A DNA stretch of 64,000 nucleotides. It comes from SLNP01 sp964568875. GTDB taxonomy: Bacteria; Bacteroidota; Bacteroidia; Bacteroidales; VadinHA17. Position numbers and translations under genes: made by a program. The stretch is taken from the NCBI GenBank assembly GCA_964568875.1, contig CAZMSH010000013.1, positions 28,889 to 92,888 of the forward strand, in the 5' to 3' direction. Below the pieces are notes generated by a model that was not told the DNA's origin, did no database searches, and saw only the letters and a list, made by a program, of their open reading frames with translations. Within the stretch, counting starts at the first letter, position 1, and the number at the start of each line of letters is the position of its first letter. This document shows, one piece after another, positions 35,344 through 44,647 of the stretch.

Positions 35344-36789
35344 ATGAAGAGATTTGTACGATATAACCTAATAGTAATACTGCTCTGTTCTATAAGCATT
35401 GCAACGGCTACAGGTCAGAACCAGCCTTCGTACGTTGTTGACAGGCTGAACATAAACTCACCCGACTTCAGCGATATGGCTCCTGTAATTTTCGGTGATG
35501 GCATTATCTTTTGTTCCAACAGGAAGAACAGTATTCTCAGAGACAATCGCACATTTGATGAAGACAGGGTTTATAACATTTATTTTGCTGAGATTGAGGA
35601 GCCGGGCCGCTTCCGTAATCCCCGCCTCTTTTCCAGGGAGCTCTCCTCTGAGATAAGTGAAGGACCCCTGTGCTTCTCTCCTGATGGCAACAGAGTTTAC
35701 TTTACCCGCAACCTCAAGGAAGGCAAAGAGATAAGACGAAGAAACCAGAAGAACCTGCAGGGTATTTTCATTGCTGACAGGCAGGGTGACAGCTGGGTGA
35801 ATATCAGACCGTTTGAACATAACAATCCTGATTACAATGTAGGTCATCCTGCTGTTAGTAAGGATGGCAATACCCTTTATTTCGCCTCTGATATGCCTGG
35901 CGGTAAAGGGAAATCGGATATCTGGTACAGTGTCTTCAGCGATGGCCGTTGGAGCCAGCCTGTTAACGCCGGCGGGATAAACAGTGAGGATGCAGAGCTT
36001 TACTTAAGCATGCATCACGGCGGAAGGCTCTATTTTTCATCTGACCGTCCCCCTATACGGCCCGGCTCTTTTGGTGGACTGAATATTTATTATGCTATGG
36101 TCTCTGAAGGAGACTTTACTGATCCTGTTATGCTTGATGAACCAATAAATTCAGAGGCTGATGATTTTGCTTTTACTGCATATGATGATGGTCAGAGTGG
36201 ATATTTCACATCAACGAGGAGGAGGGATGATGATCTTTACAGTTTTGTTTCTGTGATTATCAGAAAAGATGATTGTGAACCTCAGCAGGAAAACAGCTTC
36301 TGTTATGAATTCTATGAGGTTAATGCAGTAGTTTATGATACGATTCCGTTTGAGTTTGAATGGGATCTTGGCGATGGTAACAGGAAAAGGGGTGTGCGTA
36401 CTGAACACTGCTTCGACGGCCCTGGCACGTATATTGTCAGACTTAATTCCGTTAACCTTGTTACAGGCGAAGAAATGAAAAATGAGGCAACTATAGAACT
36501 TGTGGTTGAATTGATCGAGCAACCTTATATTACAGGGCCTGACACAGTTACAGTCGGTGATATGGTGCAGTTCAGTTCTCAGGAGACGCATTTGCCCGGC
36601 TGGAATATTGAACGTTATTACTGGAACTTCGGTGATGAAACTGTTGCCGAAGGTATTCTTGTCCCTAAAACATTTGTTATGCCGGGTGCGTTTGACATGC
36701 AGCTTATCGTGAGCACACCTCCCGACAGGGACGGTGTAGTAAGAGAGAGCTGTGTCACAAAAAGGGTAGTTGTGCTCAGGAGTCCATAA
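35344..36789 (+). CDS. PD40 beta-propeller and PKD-domain exported protein of the T9SS locus
   Basis: A 481-residue exported protein (signal ~1-24, ends ATGQ) starting 1 base after the PorP/SprF stop codon. Residues ~25-300 contain PD40/WD40-like repeats (GPLCFSPDGNRVYFTRN, HPAVSKDGNTLYFASDMPGG, GGRLYFSSDRPP). Two PKD-like domains follow (~320-395: FEFEWDLGDGNRKRG...HCFDGPGTYIVRL; ~400-478: RYYWNFGDETVAEG). The first half resembles PorE/SprE-associated propellers, but no OmpA-like peptidoglycan-binding domain is present. It probably works at the periplasmic face of the outer membrane together with PorP/SprF; the exact role is unknown. Confidence 0.8.
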   Translation: MKRFVRYNLIVILLCSISIATATGQNQPSYVVDRLNINSPDFSDMAPVIFGDGIIFCSNRKNSILRDNRTFDEDRVYNIYFAEIEEPGRFRNPRLFSRELSSEISEGPLCFSPDGNRVYFTRNLKEGKEIRRRNQKNLQGIFIADRQGDSWVNIRPFEHNNPDYNVGHPAVSKDGNTLYFASDMPGGKGKSDIWYSVFSDGRWSQPVNAGGINSEDAELYLSMHHGGRLYFSSDRPPIRPGSFGGLNIYYAMVSEGDFTDPVMLDEPINSEADDFAFTAYDDGQSGYFTSTRRRDDDLYSFVSVIIRKDDCEPQQENSFCYEFYEVNAVVYDTIPFEFEWDLGDGNRKRGVRTEHCFDGPGTYIVRLNSVNLVTGEEMKNEATIELVVELIEQPYITGPDTVTVGDMVQFSSQETHLPGWNIERYYWNFGDETVAEGILVPKTFVMPGAFDMQLIVSTPPDRDGVVRESCVTKRVVVLRSP

Positions 36790-36820
36790 GAACAAATTTT
36801 ATATCTTTACTGCGAATCAG

Positions 36821-37810
36821 ATGGTCAAACAATACATTCAAATATTCCTGTCATCAGTTTTTTTCCTGACTGTTGCATCATGGAAGGCCGGAGCTCAGCC
36901 TGTCCCTGGTGAAGCAGAAAATATACCATATCTGATTACTTTTGGCAGAGATGGTGAGACATCATGGGGTGATGATGATTTTTCGCAGACATGGTTCTTT
37001 ACTATCCCGGCAGATTACAATCAGCCTTTTTATATCAGGATATTCGATCCTGATACCGGCGGCGAGCATGATGAAATAAACGGTCTCTGGAATACACGAA
37101 TGCGTTATTCTGTTTATGGAGGTGCCGGATGCTATACCCATCCGGATGCCAAGGGTATCGATCCGACGGGTAATTATCATAGTGGCACTCAGTTGTTTTC
37201 AAGGGTTTTCGGAGTAGATCCGGCCCGTGACAACCAATGGTTTACCTTCGGCCCCCTTAATCCCGCCGAGGGAGAGTTTGTAGCAGAGTTCAACAGTTAT
37301 GTTTTCAAGATTATCTGTGACGGTATTGCCGGCGATGATGGAAACAACTACAGGTATTTCCTTAGCCGCGATGCTGATTCCAACCGGCCGATTGAGGGAG
37401 CCAATGCATTTACCTATGAGTATACCTTCAGGATGTGGAACGACCACGACAATGTCATGCATATCTACCCTTATGTCGATACCGGATGTATCTATGTAAG
37501 GGTTTTTAATTTTGACTGGGACAGTGACGGCGACGTAATGGTAGTTTCTGAAGTAAGGAAGGGTCAGCTTTTGAAAGTTTCAGGTGAAGATCACTGGACA
37601 GAGGATCGGATAAACGTCGATCCCAGGGAAATAGGGAAATCATATGATTTTCAGTTCCACAAGAGAAAGGACATGCTGGTTGGAAACAACAATGTGGTGG
37701 TAAGGGTAGAGAATCAGTACGGAGAGATGCTGCGGTTCTTCAGCGTTCCCATCGGAGGTGTTCCCAGGTATAATCCGCAGGCAGCATTCAAACCCATTAA
37801 CAGAAAATAA
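36821..37810 (+). CDS. Unrecognised exported protein of the T9SS locus
   Basis: A 329-residue product from ATG 36821 with a signal peptide (~1-28, ends AGAQ). I do not recognise the family. The mature part is rich in aromatic and acidic residues with beta-sandwich character: ITFGRDGETSWGDDDFSQTW, YIRIFDPDTGGEHDEINGLW, VYGGAGCYTHPDAKGIDPTG, CIYVRVFNFDWDSDGDVMVV. Three cysteines remain after signal cleavage. It sits 31 bases after the PD40/PKD gene and 14 bases before the phosphatase gene. Position suggests a role in the same surface system, perhaps as a ligand or partner of the next gene's propeller. An in-frame start at 36770 overlaps the previous gene and is not preferred. Confidence 0.7.
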   Translation: MVKQYIQIFLSSVFFLTVASWKAGAQPVPGEAENIPYLITFGRDGETSWGDDDFSQTWFFTIPADYNQPFYIRIFDPDTGGEHDEINGLWNTRMRYSVYGGAGCYTHPDAKGIDPTGNYHSGTQLFSRVFGVDPARDNQWFTFGPLNPAEGEFVAEFNSYVFKIICDGIAGDDGNNYRYFLSRDADSNRPIEGANAFTYEYTFRMWNDHDNVMHIYPYVDTGCIYVRVFNFDWDSDGDVMVVSEVRKGQLLKVSGEDHWTEDRINVDPREIGKSYDFQFHKRKDMLVGNNNVVVRVENQYGEMLRFFSVPIGGVPRYNPQAAFKPINRK

Positions 37811-37824
37811 CACCATCAAATAAG

Positions 37825-40800
37825 GTGAATACCAGAATATCGATACTTTTCATTTTCCTCTTGCTGTCGGTCTTTCCTGCGGCACAGGCACAAAAGTACA
37901 ACTTTCGTCATTTTGCTCCTCCGTCATTTGCTGACCCTGTTGTCTATTCAGTGAATCAGGACAATAACGGTTTTATATGGGTTGGAACAGGAAAGGGGTT
38001 GTACAGGTATGACGGCTTTGTCTTCAGGCAGGTATGGTTTGCCGATTCCTCTGAGCTGAGATTTGCCACGGTGATTTTTAAAGGCAGTGACGGAACCATA
38101 TGGGTTGGCGGCAGTGACGGAACGCTACATTATTCTGATGGCGATGGGCTGGTGCAGGTAAACGGGGTAGAGTCACAGAGGGTTAATGATATAAGTGAGA
38201 CACCTGATGGGGACATATATATTCTGACTCAAAACAACGGCATATTTGCAGTCTCAAAAAGTGATCGTGAAGTAGAATTAACTCACTTTAAGCCAACAGA
38301 GAACACTTTGTTCTTTTCAATGTGTTTTACTGCTGATGGCATGATACTGGCAGGTACAGGAGACGACCTCCGGCTTCTTACACTCGCCGAGGGAGATATT
38401 AAGACAGTCACCATAGCTTCGGGAATAGAGTACACAAGAGTCAATGATATAACAGCGGTACCTTCGGGTGGTTTTTATGCCGGCACCGAAGATAATGGGA
38501 TATTCCATGTGACCGGGAGCAGTGATGGTTATACGGCTATGCCATTGTCTGAAGAGGAGGAGCTGGCTTTTATGCGCACACAGTCACTGTTTCTTGATGA
38601 TGATGGCAATATCTGGGTTTCAACCTATGGAGCAGGAGTTGTAAAGATATATATTGACGAAGAGACTAAGGCTATTGGCGGTAAGCGATACTATAACCAG
38701 GAATCGGGTCTCGCCGGTAATGATGTAAGGACGGTATTTCAGGATAGTGAGGGTAATACATGGATAGCTCTGTACGGGTCAGGACTCAATATGCTGGCAT
38801 CAGAAGCTTTTACATACTACAGGCCCGGAAACAATCCTGATGAAAACAGTGTAGTTTATATAGGGAGCAATGGTAATGAGATAGTTCTTGGAACCCCCTC
38901 GGGATATCATTTTTTTGACCTGTTCACAGGTTCTTCCATAAAATTTGAGTCTGTTACAAAGTCGACTGGAGGAGTACCGGCAACAACATACTATGCTGAG
39001 ACTGACGGAACGGTCTGGATAGGTACGGGAGGGGCAGGATTGTTCAGAAAGCGTCCGGGAGAGCCGGTAAGGCAGTTCTTCAGAACAGCCAACGCCGGTG
39101 AAAATTATATTGCCGACATAAAACTTCATGAGAATAATCTCTGGCTCTCAACCCGCAATGGAGTAATGGTTATTAACAGTACGACCGGCAGTCTCCTGAT
39201 AAAATTCAACACCCTTTCACAGCTGCCTCACAACAATATCAATCAGATATTCATTGACAGGTCCGGCACAGCTTATGTCGCCACGGAAGCTGGCAATATT
39301 TATACTGCTGATATAGAAGATGGGGTCTCAAGCGGAAGTTCAGAGATCTCCGGTCTGGTCAGAAGGAATGTCATACAGGCATTTTCACAATCGCCAGATG
39401 GCAGTCTCTGGGTTGCCACTCTCGGAAATGGCGTGTTTAACACCGACGGCACATCTGTAGCAGGGCTTAGTACCGAAAATGGTTTGTTGTCGAACTTTTG
39501 TTACAGCATCTTGTCTGATTCCGAGTCGATGTTGTGGATAGGTCATCAAAGGGGCTTTTCACGATTTGATCCGTCGTCAGGAACCATGTCTGTCTTTTCA
39601 ACGGCATTTGCAGGCGGAGGCGACTGTAACCTGAATGCTGTTTATGAAGGACCCGGTGGTGAGATTTTTATCGGCACTACCGGAGGATTGATCGTTTACG
39701 ACCGTAAGAAGGATCTTAAAGGTGCTGTACCTCCATACAATAATATTTTGTCTGTTACACTCAATGACAGGCAATACAGATTGCAGGATGAGATACTGGT
39801 GCCCTATAACAGATACCTTGTAAAAATCGATTATATAGGAATTAGTCATTCAAATCCGGAGTTGGTCAGGTACAGAACCAAACTGGGGAATTATGATACA
39901 GACTGGAGCGAAGTAGTTTCGTCAAGGCAGATAACATACCGGCTTACTGACGGTGAGTTCACGTTTTCACTTGAATCATTCAATGAATCAGGGGCAACAT
40001 CTCTAAGTGAGGAGATGTTCACCATTGTTGTCAGAAAACCGGTCTGGATAAGGTGGTGGTTTATTCTGGGATGTATTGTGTTCCTTGCATCTGCAGTGGT
40101 GATGATAATACGAATAAGGGAAGCAAACCAGCGCAGGATGCGTGAGCATCTTGAGAAGGAACTGCAGGAGAGGACAAAGGAGGTTGTAAGGCAGAAGGAG
40201 GAGATCGAGCAGCAGAATTTTGAGATTACAGACAGTATTAACTATGCCAGGAGGATTCAGGCCAGCATTCTGCCTGATGTCTCCAAACTCAGAGAGGCAT
40301 TCAGTGATGCATTCATAATATTTCTGCCGCGTGATATTGTAAGCGGTGACTTCTACTGGTTTGAGAAGCTGAGTGAAGATAAGTTCATACTGGCCTGTGC
40401 AGATTCTACCGGACACGGTGTTCCCGGAGCATTCATGTCAATGATTGGCTCTACATTATTGCAGGATATTGTTACCCGCAGGAATATTGTCAAGCCCTCA
40501 GAAATACTTTCAATGCTTGATGAGCAGATATTTTCCACTCTTAACAGGAACCTTGACGTAGGGGTCTCCAATGATGGAATGGACATGGTAATATGCGAGT
40601 TTAATCTTAAAAACAGGCATATAAGGTTCGCATCTGCAATGAGACCGGTAATACTTGTAATAAACGGAGAACCTAATTATATAAAGGGTAATCGTTCGTC
40701 TGTAGGAGGGATGGCGTTTTCCGAGAAATATTTTATCGACCAGGAGTACTACATGTCAGAGGGAGATGCCATTTATCTGTTTTCAGACGGTTTTCCCGAT

Positions 40801-40977
40801 CAGTTCGGTGGCAGGGATGGCAAAAAGATGAAAGTAGCCAGGTTTAAGAAACTTATTGAGAGTGTAATAGGCCTCCCTATGGAAGAGCAGAAAGAGTACA
40901 TTTCGAATTTCTTCCACGAATGGAAAGGGAATCATGAACAGATAGATGATATTCTCTTTATGGGTATCCGTTTCTGA
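37825..40977 (+). CDS. Periplasmic two-component-regulator propeller with cytoplasmic SpoIIE/PP2C phosphatase
   Basis: A 1050-residue single-pass receptor phosphatase starting at GTG 37825. Signal peptide ~1-23 (ends AQAQ). Residues ~25-640 hold many Reg_prop blades (NGFIWVGTGKGLYRYDGFVF, GTIWVGGSDGTLHYSDG, GNIWVSTYGAGVVKIYID, GSLWVATLGNGVFNTDG), then a Y_Y_Y domain (~650-730). One TM lies at ~742-765, followed by a coiled coil (~768-803: LEKELQERTKEVVRQKEEIE) and a SpoIIE-type PP2C domain (~808-1050) with metal Asp residues in SGDFYWF and CADSTGHGVPGAFMSMIG. In Bacteroidota this propeller is usually joined to a histidine kinase; here a Ser/Thr phosphatase replaces it. It probably reports envelope status to a cytoplasmic phospho-protein. 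Confidence 0.88.
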   Translation: MNTRISILFIFLLLSVFPAAQAQKYNFRHFAPPSFADPVVYSVNQDNNGFIWVGTGKGLYRYDGFVFRQVWFADSSELRFATVIFKGSDGTIWVGGSDGTLHYSDGDGLVQVNGVESQRVNDISETPDGDIYILTQNNGIFAVSKSDREVELTHFKPTENTLFFSMCFTADGMILAGTGDDLRLLTLAEGDIKTVTIASGIEYTRVNDITAVPSGGFYAGTEDNGIFHVTGSSDGYTAMPLSEEEELAFMRTQSLFLDDDGNIWVSTYGAGVVKIYIDEETKAIGGKRYYNQESGLAGNDVRTVFQDSEGNTWIALYGSGLNMLASEAFTYYRPGNNPDENSVVYIGSNGNEIVLGTPSGYHFFDLFTGSSIKFESVTKSTGGVPATTYYAETDGTVWIGTGGAGLFRKRPGEPVRQFFRTANAGENYIADIKLHENNLWLSTRNGVMVINSTTGSLLIKFNTLSQLPHNNINQIFIDRSGTAYVATEAGNIYTADIEDGVSSGSSEISGLVRRNVIQAFSQSPDGSLWVATLGNGVFNTDGTSVAGLSTENGLLSNFCYSILSDSESMLWIGHQRGFSRFDPSSGTMSVFSTAFAGGGDCNLNAVYEGPGGEIFIGTTGGLIVYDRKKDLKGAVPPYNNILSVTLNDRQYRLQDEILVPYNRYLVKIDYIGISHSNPELVRYRTKLGNYDTDWSEVVSSRQITYRLTDGEFTFSLESFNESGATSLSEEMFTIVVRKPVWIRWWFILGCIVFLASAVVMIIRIREANQRRMREHLEKELQERTKEVVRQKEEIEQQNFEITDSINYARRIQASILPDVSKLREAFSDAFIIFLPRDIVSGDFYWFEKLSEDKFILACADSTGHGVPGAFMSMIGSTLLQDIVTRRNIVKPSEILSMLDEQIFSTLNRNLDVGVSNDGMDMVICEFNLKNRHIRFASAMRPVILVINGEPNYIKGNRSSVGGMAFSEKYFIDQEYYMSEGDAIYLFSDGFPDQFGGRDGKKMKVARFKKLIESVIGLPMEEQKEYISNFFHEWKGNHEQIDDILFMGIRF

Positions 40978-40981
40978 TTGA

Positions 40982-41509
40982 TTACTCATCAGTGTAAATG
41001 CCATTGACCGCAACAGGAATCTCACAGGTAGATTCAATGTTGCTTTCATTCGTGGCTCTGTCAACGACGTAGAAATCATACAATATCGTATCGCCTGGTT
41101 CATAGAAATTATACAGCAGAGTCACTGTAATTTCTCCCTTAAGAATTTTGTTTTGTCCCAACCTTTCAAGATAGGGAATGCGGTAAGGCGTTGGATAGAG
41201 TGGGTCCTGAGGATCGGCAGGCAGCATAACCCCTTCTGTTTTCCTGTAAAGTGACAGAAACAGGTTGTAGGTTTCACTTACTCCTGAATATCCTGAACTG
41301 AGACCGAGATCGCCATCACCATCCTCGAAATAGAATGTAAGCTTTCCTGCCTTGGCATTATTGCCGAGAATATCGGTTGTATCGATGATTGTGAAACTTC
41401 TGAATTCAACTCTGGGTTCAGGAGGCAGTTCTTCTATCTCGAAACATCCTGTCAGAATAATTGTTGCTGCAGTGATTGTGAGAACGGATTTTACTATTCC
41501 TGATTTCAT
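40982..41509 (-). CDS. Hypothetical lipoprotein
   Basis: A 175-residue lipoprotein: the signal ends ATIILTGC with Cys ~22. The mature part includes LTFYFEDGDGDLGLSSGYSG, a Ca-binding-like acidic loop common in Bacteroidota lipoproteins, and GDTILYDFYVVDRATNESN. The family name is not recognised. Its gene is the last of the minus-strand run synthase-era-der-lipoprotein, 42 bases after der, and ends only 4 bases from the convergent phosphatase gene; no hairpin is visible between the two. Confidence 0.7.
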   Translation of the reverse strand: MKSGIVKSVLTITAATIILTGCFEIEELPPEPRVEFRSFTIIDTTDILGNNAKAGKLTFYFEDGDGDLGLSSGYSGVSETYNLFLSLYRKTEGVMLPADPQDPLYPTPYRIPYLERLGQNKILKGEITVTLLYNFYEPGDTILYDFYVVDRATNESNIESTCEIPVAVNGIYTDE

Positions 41510-41551
41510 GACTGGTCATTTTAACATAATAACAGTTATAGGGGTCAAATA

Positions 41552-42856
41552 TTATTTCTTGCGGAAATATATTTTTACAGGGGTTCCTGAGAAGTCGTAT
41601 CTTTCCCTGAGCTTATTCTCTATATACCTTTTATACGGTTCCTTAACATATTGCGGCAGGTTGCAGAACAGGGCAAATGCCGGGTAATATAGTGGCAGTT
41701 GCGTTACATATTTGATCTTCACGTACTTACCTTTTATTGCAGGAGGAGGGTTCCGGTCAATAACTCCCCTGATAAACTCGTTAAGTTCCGCAGTGGGCAC
41801 TTTACGAATACGATTCTTATTGACTCTGTCGAGTGCTTCAAGTATATTGAAGATCCTTTGTTTCTCTGTGGCTGAAATAAAGAGCACAGGATAATCGGTG
41901 AATGGTGCAGTCTTCTGTTTCAGCACCCTCTCAAAGTCCCTGGCAGTATTTGACTCCTTCTCAATCAGATCCCATTTGTTTACAAGTACTACAAGCCCTT
42001 TGTTGTTTCGTATTATGAGGGAAAGGATGTTCATATCCTGTGACTCAAGACCTCTTGTTGCATCGAGCATAAGCAATGAGACATCGGCGTTTTCAATAGC
42101 CCTTACCGATCGTAATATGGAATAGAATTCCAGATCTTCATTGATCTTTGCTTTTTTTCTCAGGCCGGCAGTGTCTATAAGCAGAAAGGTATGGTTGTAT
42201 TTGTTATACCTTATATATATTGAGTCCCTTGTTGTTCCGGCAATTGGAGTAACAATATTCCTGTCTTCTCCCAGTAAGGAGTTAACAAGCGATGACTTGC
42301 CGACATTAGGCCTGCCTACTACTGCGATGACCGGAAGCTCTTCTTCAGGTTTGTCTTCACTTTCCGGTAGGCGCTTAACAACTTCATCAAGAAGGTCCCC
42401 GGTTCCGGAGCCATTTGCAGAGCTTATCGGAAAGTACTCTCCCAGTCCGAGTGAATAAAACTCCGTTGCCGAAAAGAGCCGTTCAGGATTATCAGTCTTG
42501 TTAACCACCAGAATTGTCTCCTTTTCTGATCTTCTTAGCAGTTCAGCAACACCTGTGTCCAGATCATGAACACCCTCAATGGCGTCTGTAAGGAACAGAA
42601 TCAGATCAGATTCATCAATAGCAAGTTTTACCTGCTTGTTTATCTCCTCCTCAAATATATCATCGGAATTTTCAACATAGCCACCGGTATCAATAACGGA
42701 AAATTCGACACCATTCCATTCGGCCCTTCCATAGTTGCGGTCACGAGTTACTCCACTCTCTTCGTCTACAATGGCTTCCCGCGTCTCCGTAAGTCTGTTG
42801 AAGAGAGTTGACTTACCCACGTTGGGCCTTCCCACTATTGCTACAATTCTGCTCAT
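41552..42856 (-). CDS. der: Ribosome biogenesis GTPase Der
   Basis: Double-GTPase needed for 50S subunit maturation. In 434 residues there are two complete G domains: the first with GRPNVGKSTLFNRL, DTGGY and NKTD, the second with GRPNVGKSSLVNSLLG, DTAGLRKK and NKWD, then a C-terminal KH-like domain (KYVKIKYVTQLPLYYPAFAL). The length is normal. It is 19 bases after era in the same direction, so three RNA- or ribosome-directed enzymes lie in one operon. Confidence 0.97.
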   Translation of the reverse strand: MSRIVAIVGRPNVGKSTLFNRLTETREAIVDEESGVTRDRNYGRAEWNGVEFSVIDTGGYVENSDDIFEEEINKQVKLAIDESDLILFLTDAIEGVHDLDTGVAELLRRSEKETILVVNKTDNPERLFSATEFYSLGLGEYFPISSANGSGTGDLLDEVVKRLPESEDKPEEELPVIAVVGRPNVGKSSLVNSLLGEDRNIVTPIAGTTRDSIYIRYNKYNHTFLLIDTAGLRKKAKINEDLEFYSILRSVRAIENADVSLLMLDATRGLESQDMNILSLIIRNNKGLVVLVNKWDLIEKESNTARDFERVLKQKTAPFTDYPVLFISATEKQRIFNILEALDRVNKNRIRKVPTAELNEFIRGVIDRNPPPAIKGKYVKIKYVTQLPLYYPAFALFCNLPQYVKEPYKRYIENKLRERYDFSGTPVKIYFRKK

Positions 42857-42875
42857 TTCCGTTTGCTGGTAGTTA

Positions 42876-43763
42876 TTATTGATATCCGAACTGTTTCAGA
42901 AGCCTCTGCTTTTCTCTCCAGTTTTCCGACACTTTGACTCTGAGGGATAGAAATACTTTTTTGCCTAAAAAATCTTCAAGGCCAATCCTGGCCATGGTGC
43001 CTGTCTTTTTCAACATTGTACCCCTGTGGCCTATGATTATTCCTTTCTGTGTGTCGCGTTCAACATGAATCACAGCCGAAATATTGATAATATCATCTGA
43101 TTCTGAATATGACTCTATCTCAACCTCCACCGAGTAGGGCACCTCCTTGCGGTAGTTGAGAAGTATCTTCTCCCTGATGATTTCCGAAGCGAAGAACCTT
43201 TCAAAGCGATCGGATAGCTGATCCTCAGGGTAGTATGGTTCACCTGCCGGTAAGTTGTCAAGAATCAGTTCAAGCAGTGCAGTAAGGTTGAAGTTGAACT
43301 TTGCCGACAGGGGTATTACAACAGCGTCTGGAAGCCTCTTTCTCCATTGCTCAAGTACTGCTTCAACTTCCGATTGCGATGAAAGGTCAACTTTATTAAC
43401 CGCAACTATCTTTGGCACAGAGCAATCTGCAACGGACGAAAAAAGCTGATCACTGTCGCTGACTATGTCCTCTGTAGTTGTTACCATGATAATAACGTCA
43501 GCGTCGTCAAATACCGATACTGCTGACTTTAGCATCGATTCCTGCAATTTGTACTTTGGTTTGAGAATACCAGGCGTGTCGGAAAAGACAATCTGAAAGT
43601 CATTTCCATTTAGTATGCCCAGTATGCGGTGCCTTGTAGTTTGCGCCTTTGAGGTGACTATTGAGAGATTATGGCCTAACAGAGCATTCATCAATGTTGA
43701 TTTGCCGACATTAGGATTTCCGACAATGTTAACAAAGCCTGATTTGAAATTTTTCTTATTCAT
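42876..43763 (-). CDS. era: GTPase Era
   Basis: Single G domain plus KH domain GTPase that binds 16S rRNA and helps in 30S maturation. In 295 residues: G1 GNPNVGKSTLMNALLG, G2/G3 TTRHRILGIL and DTPGI, G4 NKVD, and the KH-domain stretch HVERDTQKGIIIGHRGTMLK. It overlaps the pseudouridine synthase gene by 4 bases (ATGA-type junction), so the two are translationally coupled, and der follows. Confidence 0.97.
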   Translation of the reverse strand: MNKKNFKSGFVNIVGNPNVGKSTLMNALLGHNLSIVTSKAQTTRHRILGILNGNDFQIVFSDTPGILKPKYKLQESMLKSAVSVFDDADVIIMVTTTEDIVSDSDQLFSSVADCSVPKIVAVNKVDLSSQSEVEAVLEQWRKRLPDAVVIPLSAKFNFNLTALLELILDNLPAGEPYYPEDQLSDRFERFFASEIIREKILLNYRKEVPYSVEVEIESYSESDDIINISAVIHVERDTQKGIIIGHRGTMLKKTGTMARIGLEDFLGKKVFLSLRVKVSENWREKQRLLKQFGYQ

Positions 43764-44548
43764 TTCGTAATCCCTCTTTTAAGCATGGATATTTCACTCT
43801 CTGTCAGGAATCTCCATTTGCCTCTGGGCAGGTTTTTTTTGGTAAGACCGGCAAAATAGACCCGGTCAAGTTTTCTGACTTTATAATCCAGGGCTTCCAG
43901 CATTCTCCTTACCACCCTGTTCTGACCAGAGTGCAACTCTATGCCTACCTGTGTCCTGTCATCAGTGTCAGGCCAAGCAATACTGTCTGCAGCAACCATT
44001 TCACCATCTATCTCTACTCCCTCTGAGAGTTGAATCATGTCACTTTTTGTCAGATCCCTGTCAAGCCAGACGTGATATATCTTCTTCTTTTTATACCTGG
44101 GGTGAGTAAGTCTGCCGGTCAGATCGCCGTCATTCGTAAGCAGCAGCACTCCTGTTGTCCCTTTGTCAAGCCTGCCAACAGGAAATATCCTCTCACTGCA
44201 GGCATTGCGCACCAGGTCAAGCACTGTTTTATCGGCATGCGGGTCAGACAGGGTTGTTACATATCCCTTCGGTTTGTTGAGAAGGATATAAACCATTGAC
44301 TCTGCCTTAAGACTCTTTCCCTTATATCTTATGTCGTCGCTTTTTCTGACCTTTGTGCCCAATTCTTTGACAACCTTGCCGTTAACTGTTATATCTCCCC
44401 TTAATATTATCTGATCAGCTTCACGCCTCGAACATACCCCGCTAAGGGCTATAAACCTGTTAAGCCTGATCATCTCCTCAGGAGGCCCTGACATGTTCTT
44501 CCCGGGAGTCTTCTTTTTGATACGCGTTGGTTGCTGTTTTGCAGCCAT
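43760..44548 (-). CDS. RsuA/RluB-family rRNA pseudouridine synthase
   Basis: Isomerises uridine to pseudouridine in rRNA. In 262 residues there is a Lys-rich N-terminal tail, an S4 RNA-binding domain (~28-88: RLNRFIALSGVCSRREADQI, ILRGDITVNGKVV) and a catalytic domain with the nucleophile Asp in FPVGRLDKGTTGVLLLTNDG. GQNRVVRRMLEALDYKVRKL is the closing family signature. It could be RluB (23S U2605) or a related enzyme (RluE, RluF, RsuA); sequence alone does not choose. It is first in the operon and overlaps era. Confidence 0.9.
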   Translation of the reverse strand: MAAKQQPTRIKKKTPGKNMSGPPEEMIRLNRFIALSGVCSRREADQIILRGDITVNGKVVKELGTKVRKSDDIRYKGKSLKAESMVYILLNKPKGYVTTLSDPHADKTVLDLVRNACSERIFPVGRLDKGTTGVLLLTNDGDLTGRLTHPRYKKKKIYHVWLDRDLTKSDMIQLSEGVEIDGEMVAADSIAWPDTDDRTQVGIELHSGQNRVVRRMLEALDYKVRKLDRVYFAGLTKKNLPRGKWRFLTESEISMLKRGITK

Positions 44549-44571
44549 ATATGATTCTGATTTTTCGACTG

Positions 44572-44579
44572 CAAAGGTA
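44572..44579 (-). promoter_or_regulatory. Bacteroidota -7 element for the synthase-era-der operon
   Basis: CAAAGGTA on the plus strand is TACCTTTG on the minus strand, 24 bases before ATG 44548. No clear -33 element was found. Confidence 0.5.
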
Positions 44580-44647
44580 CAACTTATTGCCGATAATAAG
44601 GGATTGGCTTTTTTTTCGCAACTTTGCCTTGTATAAAAAGCTGTTAC

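Noticed and set aside
30263..40977. T9SS locus as a recent mobile island
   Set aside because: No integrase, transposase, tRNA gene or attachment-site repeat at either edge, and base use looks like the flanking genes by eye.
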